Below, piece by piece: positions 58,906-64,000 of a DNA stretch of 64,000 nt. The DNA is taken from assembly GCF_018130615.1 (NCBI RefSeq), contig NZ_JAFCKB010000008.1, positions 124,001 through 188,000 of the forward strand, in the 5' to 3' direction. Source of the DNA: Bradyrhizobium manausense. Lineage in GTDB: Bacteria > Pseudomonadota > Alphaproteobacteria > Rhizobiales > Xanthobacteraceae. A model generated the notes under the pieces. The model had not been told where the DNA came from and did not search any database. It saw only the letters and a list, made by a program, of their open reading frames with translations. Each line of letters starts with the position of its first letter. The first letter of the stretch is position 1. The translations under genes and the position numbers were made by a program.

Positions 58906-59709
58906 ATGCCCCTTTGGACCTGCGAAACCTGCGGCGCGCAATTCCCGGACGCCGGAAAGCCGCCCGCATCCTGTTCGATTTGCGAGGACGAGCGGCAATA
59001 TGTGAACTGGAAGGGACAGGCCTTCCTGGCCCGCGAGACGCTCGCCGAGCGTCACCGCCTCGTCTGGCGCGACGATCTCGGCCTCACCGGCATGGCGCTT
59101 GAGCCGAGCTTTGCCATCGGCCAGCGCGCGCTGCTGGTCCCCGATGACAAAGGATGTGTGATGTGGGACTGCATTCCGCTGGCGACGACGGAGGCGATTG
59201 CACAGGTCAAATCGCTTGGCGGTCTGACAGCGATCGCGATCTCGCATCCGCACTATTATGGCGCACTCGCCGACTGGAGCGAAGCTTTTGGCGATGTGCC
59301 GGTCTATCTTCACGCCGACGATCGCCAATGGGTGACGCGTTCGCATCCGTCGATCGTGCATTGGACTGGCGATCATCATCGCATCTCGGATGACGTCATG
59401 CTGCTGCGGACCGGCGGCCATTTCGCGGGCGCCACCATGCTGCATTACGCGCGCGGCGGGGACGGCAAAGGTGCGCTGCTCACCGGCGACATTGCGCAGG
59501 TGACGATGGACCGTCGCTTCGTCAGCTTCATGTACTCTTATCCGAACTACATGCCCCTGAGCGCCGCCGCGGTGCGGCGGATTGCAGCCGCCGTCGAACC
59601 CCTCGCCTTCGACCGCATCTATGGCGCCTGGTGGGGGCGCAACATTGCCTCAGGTGCCAAGGTTGCCTTCGCGGCGTCGGTGGAGCGATACATCGCGGCC
59701 ATCGCGTGA
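58906..59709 (+). CDS. Rubredoxin-like zinc ribbon plus MBL-fold protein with degenerate metal motif
   Basis: A 267-residue protein from ATG 58906; a weak RBS is a concern, but upstream in-frame codons are worse. Residues ~4-27 are a rubredoxin-type knuckle pair (WTCETCGAQF, PASCSICEDERQY). The MBL fold follows, but the HxHxDH motif reads H-P-H-Y-Y-G (AISHPHYYGALADW): the aspartate and last histidine are missing. Another histidine is in RTGGHFAGATMLHYA and an aspartate in LLTGDIAQV. So a single- or no-metal variant is likely; redox or oxidoreductase partner roles are possible. Divergent from the MFS gene. Confidence 0.8.
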   Translation: MPLWTCETCGAQFPDAGKPPASCSICEDERQYVNWKGQAFLARETLAERHRLVWRDDLGLTGMALEPSFAIGQRALLVPDDKGCVMWDCIPLATTEAIAQVKSLGGLTAIAISHPHYYGALADWSEAFGDVPVYLHADDRQWVTRSHPSIVHWTGDHHRISDDVMLLRTGGHFAGATMLHYARGGDGKGALLTGDIAQVTMDRRFVSFMYSYPNYMPLSAAAVRRIAAAVEPLAFDRIYGAWWGRNIASGAKVAFAASVERYIAAIA

Positions 59710-59850
59710 TCCGGCAGCCAAAATCTCCATTGCCTCCGTCAAATAAGTGGACTATTGGTACAGTTATTAAGCTCGACGCAACGATGCGTTTGCTGGTCAG
59801 GCATGATCGATGCATCGTGTTCTGCAGTCGCATGAGCGGGAGTTGGATGC

Positions 59851-60870
59851 ATGACGGGGCAGCCTGATTACGAGATTTTCGAGGCCGGCGATGTCCCGCT
59901 TCAGTCGGGCGCCATCTTCCCAGCGATGAAGCTCGCCTACAAGACTTACGGCGCGCTGAATTCAGCCAAAGACAACGTCATCCTCTATCCGACCTCGTTC
60001 AGCGCGCAGCATGTCGACACCGAGTGGCTGATCGGACCCGATGGCGTGCTCGATTCCACCCGCTATTTCATCATCATCCCGAACCTGTTCGGCAACGGTC
60101 TGTCGTCCTCGCCGTCGAACTCTGGCATCGGGTCATTCCCAGAAGTCACCTATCACGATGCCATTGCGGTCCAGCATCGCCTGCTGACCGAACGCTTCGG
60201 CATCACAAGACTCGCGCTGGTCTATGGCTGGTCGATGGGCGGCATGCAGACCTATCACTGGGCGGCGCTGCATCCTGCGATGGTCGCACGCGCCGCGGTG
60301 GTCTGCGGCAGCGCGCGCTGTGCGCCCTACAACTATGTGTTCCTCGAAAGCGCAAAGGCAGCGCTCACCGGCGATCCGGCCTTCCGCGACGGCCGTTTCG
60401 TCGAAAAACCTGTCGCCGGCTACCGTGCCATGGGCCGCGTCTATGCCGGCTGGGCGATGTCTCACGGCTTTTATCGCGACGAGCTTTGGCGCGAGGCGGG
60501 CTTTACCTCGCTGGAGGACTATCTCGTCCGCAACTGGGACACGACTTTCGCGCGTCGTGACGCCAACGACCTCCTCACGCAAGCCGGTATCTGGCAGCGC
60601 GGCGACATCAGCGCTTGCCCGGCCTTCGGCGGCGATCTGGATCGCGCACTCGGCGCGATCAAGGCCCACATGCTGCTGATGCCAGGCGCGACCGATCGCT
60701 ATTTCGATGTCCGTGACAATGAGGATGAGCTTGGCAAACTGGTCAACGCAAAATCGGCGGTGCTCCATCCGATTCCTTCGTTGCACGGGCATCGCGCCGG
60801 CAACCCCGTCAACAATCCGCGCGATCAGGCCTTCCTCAAGGCCGAGATCGCAGCGCTTCTCGACAAGTAG
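59851..60870 (+). CDS. MetX-like alpha/beta hydrolase
   Basis: A 339-residue protein. The homoserine O-acetyltransferase-type pattern is visible: MKLAYKTYGALNSAKDNVILYPTS, PNLFGNGLSSSPSN, and the nucleophile elbow GWSMGGMQ (S128). The acid is D282 (PGATDRYFDVRDNEDE) and the base H314 (LHGHRAGNP). In E. coli MetX a full acyltransferase pocket is needed; here the LHGHRAGNP ending and the lack of methionine genes nearby suggest an acyltransferase or esterase of unknown substrate. It is 15 bp before the fatty acid desaturase gene, so the two are co-transcribed. Confidence 0.85.
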   Translation: MTGQPDYEIFEAGDVPLQSGAIFPAMKLAYKTYGALNSAKDNVILYPTSFSAQHVDTEWLIGPDGVLDSTRYFIIIPNLFGNGLSSSPSNSGIGSFPEVTYHDAIAVQHRLLTERFGITRLALVYGWSMGGMQTYHWAALHPAMVARAAVVCGSARCAPYNYVFLESAKAALTGDPAFRDGRFVEKPVAGYRAMGRVYAGWAMSHGFYRDELWREAGFTSLEDYLVRNWDTTFARRDANDLLTQAGIWQRGDISACPAFGGDLDRALGAIKAHMLLMPGATDRYFDVRDNEDELGKLVNAKSAVLHPIPSLHGHRAGNPVNNPRDQAFLKAEIAALLDK

Positions 60871-60885
60871 GCGAGGTCCTCGATC

Positions 60886-61833
60886 ATGACTGACGCGACC
60901 GCTTCGGAGCCGGGCCATCGCCTGAAGCCGCTGAGTCCGGCAATGCTGCGAGAATTGTCGGTGCGCTCGAATTTGAGGGGGGCCACGCAGAGCCTCGGTC
61001 ATTACGGCACGATCGTCCTGGTCGGTGCGCTGATCGGGATGACGTCATCGCGCTATGGCGTGCTCTGGGCGCTACCCCTGATGGTGATGCAGGGTTATCT
61101 GGTCGCCTTCCTGTTCATGGCGGTGCATGAGACCGCGCACAAGACCGCATTCAGAAGCCGCGGCCTCAATCTCGGGGTCGGCTATCTCTCGGCCTTCCTC
61201 ATCGGCCTTCCTTACGAATATTACTGCCTGTTTCACTGGGACCATCATCGCTACACCCAGGATCCGGCGAAGGACCCGGAGCTGATCGTCGGCGTCAGGC
61301 CTGCATCCGACACGCAGCTTGCAGTCGCCTATAGCGGATTGCTCCAGATCGCCGGCCGGCTACGGCTGATGCTCGGCCATGCCGTCCTCGGCAAGGTCGT
61401 CGTGCCCTGGATCCCCGAGAACAGGCGCGCGACCACTGTCGCCGAGGCACGTGCCTATGTCGCACTTTATGCGCTGCTGTTCGCGCTCTCGCTGTGGTTC
61501 TCGTCTGCGCTGTTGCTCTGGATCTGGATCGTGCCGCTGATCATCGGGCAATTCTTCCTGCGGCCCTATCTCTATGCCGAGCACACCGGCTGTGACCGCA
61601 CCCGCAGCGCGTTCCAGAACACCCGCACGACCTATACCGGCTTGCTCGTCAAATGGATTGCGTGGAACATGCCCTACCATGTCGAGCACCACGCCTATCC
61701 TTCGATCCCGTTTCACGCGCTGCCGAAATTGAACGAGATCGTCGACGACGAGATCGTCTATCGCGGGCGTGGTTACATCAGAACGACGCGTGAAACCTGG
61801 GCCTGGTTTCGGCGGAACCGGCAGAGCGCCTAG
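60886..61833 (+). CDS. Membrane fatty acid desaturase family protein
   Basis: A 315-residue membrane protein with the three histidine boxes of the family: HETAH (81-85), HWDHH (117-121) and HVEHH (265-269), plus H233 in LYAEHTGC. These bind a diiron centre that inserts a double bond or hydroxylates a hydrocarbon chain. Helices run from ~40 to 80, 100-115 and 190-225. It resembles FADS-type desaturases and beta-carotene ketolase/hydroxylase relatives. Forms a probable operon with the MetX-like hydrolase. Confidence 0.92.
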   Translation: MTDATASEPGHRLKPLSPAMLRELSVRSNLRGATQSLGHYGTIVLVGALIGMTSSRYGVLWALPLMVMQGYLVAFLFMAVHETAHKTAFRSRGLNLGVGYLSAFLIGLPYEYYCLFHWDHHRYTQDPAKDPELIVGVRPASDTQLAVAYSGLLQIAGRLRLMLGHAVLGKVVVPWIPENRRATTVAEARAYVALYALLFALSLWFSSALLLWIWIVPLIIGQFFLRPYLYAEHTGCDRTRSAFQNTRTTYTGLLVKWIAWNMPYHVEHHAYPSIPFHALPKLNEIVDDEIVYRGRGYIRTTRETWAWFRRNRQSA

Positions 61834-61846
61834 CTCAACCGCAAAA

Positions 61847-61869
61847 CTCCGGCCGCAGCGCGACCGGAG
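61847..61869. terminator. Hairpin between convergent genes
   Basis: CTCCGG-N11-CCGGAG with GCAAAA on the left and CTTTAT on the right, so the reverse strand carries a TTTTGC tail. It can serve as a bidirectional terminator for the desaturase and the small exported protein. Confidence 0.55.
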
Positions 61870-61890
61870 CTTTATCGGAAAGGCACGATA

Positions 61891-62136
61891 TCAATAGATC
61901 CCGTAGCCGCAGACATTCACGACGCGCACGCGCATGCCGTGGCGGGTCTGGACGACGCGCTCCTGGTAGCAATTGCTGACGCCGGCGTTGACGTAGAGAC
62001 CGCCATAGCCAAAGCCCCAGCCGGGACCCCAGTGATGATGGAAGCCATGAGCCGACGCGGCGGTGGGCGCAAGAGCGGCGATACCGAGAGAGCCGGCGGC
62101 GATCAAACCAATTGCAAGCTTACGAAACATCTTCAT
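61891..62136 (-). CDS. Small exported glycine/tryptophan-rich protein
   Basis: An 81-residue protein with RBS GGAGAATGAAG region before ATG. The signal peptide (LAIGLIAAGSLGIAALAPTAASA) is cleaved near residue 29. The mature part has HGFHHHWGPGWGFGYGGLYV and a cysteine pair (NCYQERVV, VVNVCGYGIY) that could form a disulphide. Comparable small proteins occur in Bradyrhizobiaceae; no function assigned. Confidence 0.7.
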   Translation of the reverse strand: MKMFRKLAIGLIAAGSLGIAALAPTAASAHGFHHHWGPGWGFGYGGLYVNAGVSNCYQERVVQTRHGMRVRVVNVCGYGIY

Positions 62137-62228
62137 TCTCCAGTGTGGCGCGGGGCCGTTGTTGTGTCCCTGCTTCTCGGTCGGGTCGAGATGCGATTGC
62201 GTTCACACGGGCAGGGGAGAATCGTGTT

Positions 62229-63251
62229 TCAGGATTGTTTCGTCGGCTGCGGCGAAGTGCGTCTCGGCCGGGCTTTCCGCGCCGCCGTGCGGTAACGCGC
62301 GGCCATCCCCTGCGTCAGCTCTGCCATCTTCTCGCGGAGATCGGCGGGCTCCAGCACCTCGGCCTCGGGGCCGAGCCGCAGCAATTCGGCCGCAGCGTGC
62401 CACGACGTCTTGCCGGTCGGCACCCTTGCGATGCGCCAGCCGTCTGCATCGGCGGCGTCCTCGATCTCCGTGCGCGCCTTGACGTAAGGCTGGCTCAGCG
62501 CGTCGAGCAACTTCACCCCGAACGGCGAGAGCCGGACGATCGCGACGTTCGGATGCATCTCGGCCTCGAGCCGCAGCGTCGCGTCCTGCCAATAGGCGGC
62601 GAGATCGAAATCGGCGGGACGGTCGAAGCAGTCGTCAAGCACCACGCAGTCGAGCACGCGCGCGACGCGATAGGTGCGCACACTGCCGTCGACTTGTCCG
62701 GCGAGATACCAACTGCCGCCCTTCAGCACGAGGCCGAGCGGGGCGACACGGCGCTGCTTCTCGGCGCGCCAGCTCTGATAGCGGATCTTTATCAATGCTC
62801 CGCGCAGCGCGGCACCCGCAATGGTGCGCAGATGTTTTGGTTCTTCTGCCTCGCCGAACCAGCCCGGGGCATCCAGATGGAAGCGCTCCTGCATGCGCCC
62901 AGCGTCTTCGCGCAGGTTAGCAGGCAAGGCCGCCATCAGCTTGTTTTGCGCGGCGATCATCGTGGCGTCGAGCCCGAGCGCTGCGGCCGGGCCTGGGAGC
63001 CCTGCGAGGAACAGCGCACCAGCTTCGCTCTGCGACAAACCGTTCAAGCGCACGCGATAGCCGCCGAGCAGGCGGTAGCCACCCTCCGCGCCGCGGTCGG
63101 CATAAACGGGAACGCCGGACGCCGCGAGCGCATCGATATCGCGATAGATCGTGCGCACCGAGACCTCAAAGGCCTCCGCAAGCTCAGGCGCAGTGACCTG
63201 CCCCTTGGCCTGGAGGGTGGTGAGGATCGAAAGCATCCGGCTCGCACGCAT
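62229..63251 (-). CDS. WYL-domain transcriptional regulator (YafY/DeoR-like HTH)
   Basis: A 340-residue protein. The N-terminal HTH (~1-55) contains MLSILTTLQAKGQVTAPELAEAFEVSVRTIYRDIDALAASG, typical of YafY-type regulators. The WYL ligand domain (~130-200) shows the literal GSWYLAGQVDGSVRTYRVARV motif, and a C-terminal WCX-like region follows. WYL domains bind small ligands or nucleic acids. It is divergent from a GST gene across a perfect 12-bp inverted repeat that is its likely operator. Confidence 0.9.
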   Translation of the reverse strand: MRASRMLSILTTLQAKGQVTAPELAEAFEVSVRTIYRDIDALAASGVPVYADRGAEGGYRLLGGYRVRLNGLSQSEAGALFLAGLPGPAAALGLDATMIAAQNKLMAALPANLREDAGRMQERFHLDAPGWFGEAEEPKHLRTIAGAALRGALIKIRYQSWRAEKQRRVAPLGLVLKGGSWYLAGQVDGSVRTYRVARVLDCVVLDDCFDRPADFDLAAYWQDATLRLEAEMHPNVAIVRLSPFGVKLLDALSQPYVKARTEIEDAADADGWRIARVPTGKTSWHAAAELLRLGPEAEVLEPADLREKMAELTQGMAARYRTAARKARPRRTSPQPTKQS

Positions 63252-63262
63252 GGTTTCTTAAA

Positions 63263-63291
63263 CCATACCTGACACAGGATGTCAGGTATGG
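63263..63291. promoter_or_regulatory. Perfect inverted repeat, putative WYL operator
   Basis: CCATACCTGACA-N5-TGTCAGGTATGG, 12-bp arms, 12 bp upstream of the regulator's start codon and 48 bp upstream of the GST start. A second dyad ATGGTTT-N3-AAACCAT (63250-63266) overlaps its left side and the regulator's start codon. Confidence 0.65.
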
Positions 63292-63338
63292 TCGGCTAAA
63301 GATGCGCGCATCGCAAGCCGGCCCGAGGGAGACCCGCC

Positions 63339-63977
63339 ATGACAGACCCGAACCGCATCACGCTGTATTATTCGCCGCAGAGCCGGGCGACAGGCACAAG
63401 GGTGCTGCTGGAGGAACTCGGCGCGCCCTACGATCTCCACGTCCTGAACATGAAGGCCGGCGAGCAGCGGCAGCCGGCCTATCTCGCCATCAATCCGCTC
63501 GGCAAGGTGCCGGCGATCCACCACGGCGGTGCCTTGGTGACCGAGCAGGTCGCGATTACGATCTATCTCGCCGACCTGTTTCCGCAGGCCGGCCTCACGC
63601 CTGCGCTGAACGATCCGCTGCGCGGGCCTTACTTGCGCTGGATCGCCTATTACGGCTCATCGTTCGAGCCGGCCCTGATCGACAAGTTCATGCAACGCGA
63701 GCCCGCGCCAATCACGCAATCACCCTATGCCGACTATGATACCATGCTGGGTGCGCTTGAGGCGCAGCTGTCGCAAGGGCCATATCTGCTCGGTGCGCGC
63801 ATGACCGCCGCCGATGTCCTATGGGGCGTCGCGTTCAGCTGGACCATGATGTTCGGCATCGTGCCGAAGAAGGACGTTTTTGTCCGCTATGCCGAGCGGA
63901 TGACTTCGCGGAGCGCTTTCCAGCGCATCAACGCGGCGGACGACGAGATGGCGGCGCAGCATGCCGCGGCGGGATGA
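63339..63977 (+). CDS. Glutathione S-transferase family protein
   Basis: A 212-residue protein. The N-terminal thioredoxin fold: ITLYYSPQSRATGTRVLLEEL, with an SPQSR segment at the glutathione thiol position, then NPLGKVPAIHHGGALVTEQVAITIYLA (cis-Pro and the E/S-type glutathione motif). The C-terminal helical domain ends with MTAADVLWGVAFSW (the N-capping box). Divergent from the WYL regulator, so probably induced by a toxic or oxidised compound that the regulator senses. Substrate unknown. Confidence 0.9.
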   Translation: MTDPNRITLYYSPQSRATGTRVLLEELGAPYDLHVLNMKAGEQRQPAYLAINPLGKVPAIHHGGALVTEQVAITIYLADLFPQAGLTPALNDPLRGPYLRWIAYYGSSFEPALIDKFMQREPAPITQSPYADYDTMLGALEAQLSQGPYLLGARMTAADVLWGVAFSWTMMFGIVPKKDVFVRYAERMTSRSAFQRINAADDEMAAQHAAAG

Positions 63978-64000
63978 AGAGGCCGAATCTCATATGACCA

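Noticed and set aside
58865-58999. A 44-codon leader frame with a strong GGAGGG ribosome binding site before the rubredoxin/MBL gene
   Set aside because: It is out of frame with the gene, its residues (rich in P, R, S) look random, and it overlaps the clearly conserved gene start.

Overview
The window looks like chromosomal DNA from a high-GC alphaproteobacterium of the Bradyrhizobium/Rhodopseudomonas group. The evidence is an mbfA gene carrying an Irr-type iron control element, the rhizobial form of initiator tRNA-Met, long runs of fatty-acid/xenobiotic-type oxidoreductases and importer operons, and many intergenic palindromic repeats of the kind common in Bradyrhizobium genomes. No database search was possible, so this is inference from familiar sequence types. 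I saw no rRNA, CRISPR array, transposase, integrase or phage gene.

Layout. 0-8.8 kb: a truncated GcvA-like LysR gene divergent from a DUF1127 gene, an acetyltransferase, then acyl-CoA-type genes (crotonase, SDR, AidB-like acyl-CoA dehydrogenase, Zn alcohol dehydrogenase), an NTF2-like protein and an amidase. 8.8-12 kb: cytochrome b561, the membrane ferritin mbfA with its ICE operator, an orphan gene and an exported protein with two poly-His runs. 12-25 kb: mostly minus-strand small-molecule enzymes (epoxide-hydrolase-like, two paralogous MBL hydrolases, serine hydrolase, GST, FAH, quinone reductase, SDR, GMC oxidoreductase, aldehyde dehydrogenase), then tRNA-fMet. 25-31 kb: an ABC importer operon with an internal GntR regulator, divergent from FAH and cyclase-family genes, probably one uptake-and-degradation locus. 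31-35 kb: a visibly lower-GC patch with a lipoprotein and small orphans, plus an SNase-like protein. 35-45 kb: a zinc-ribbon/cyclase/AAA/TPR signalling protein, an OpgC-like membrane protein, a DUF2059 protein and a HlyD-RbbA-permease export operon.

45-53.5 kb is the most unusual region. It is a ribose-type ABC importer operon in which one permease is fused to a strictosidine-synthase-like beta-propeller. A paralogous stand-alone propeller follows it, the genes are linked by overlapping start/stop codons, and a divergent AraC regulator has a perfect dyad in front of it. 53.5-57.4 kb: a branched-chain-type binding protein and an acyl-CoA synthetase around a FadR-type regulator with two matching operator sites. 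57.5-64 kb: an MFS transporter, a rubredoxin/MBL protein with a degenerate metal motif, a MetX-like hydrolase plus fatty acid desaturase pair, a small exported protein, and a WYL regulator divergent from a GST across a perfect 12-bp inverted repeat.

Starts were often moved inward from the longest reading frame because upstream repeats had created false N-termini, or because a good ribosome binding site or a stop/start overlap favours the internal codon.
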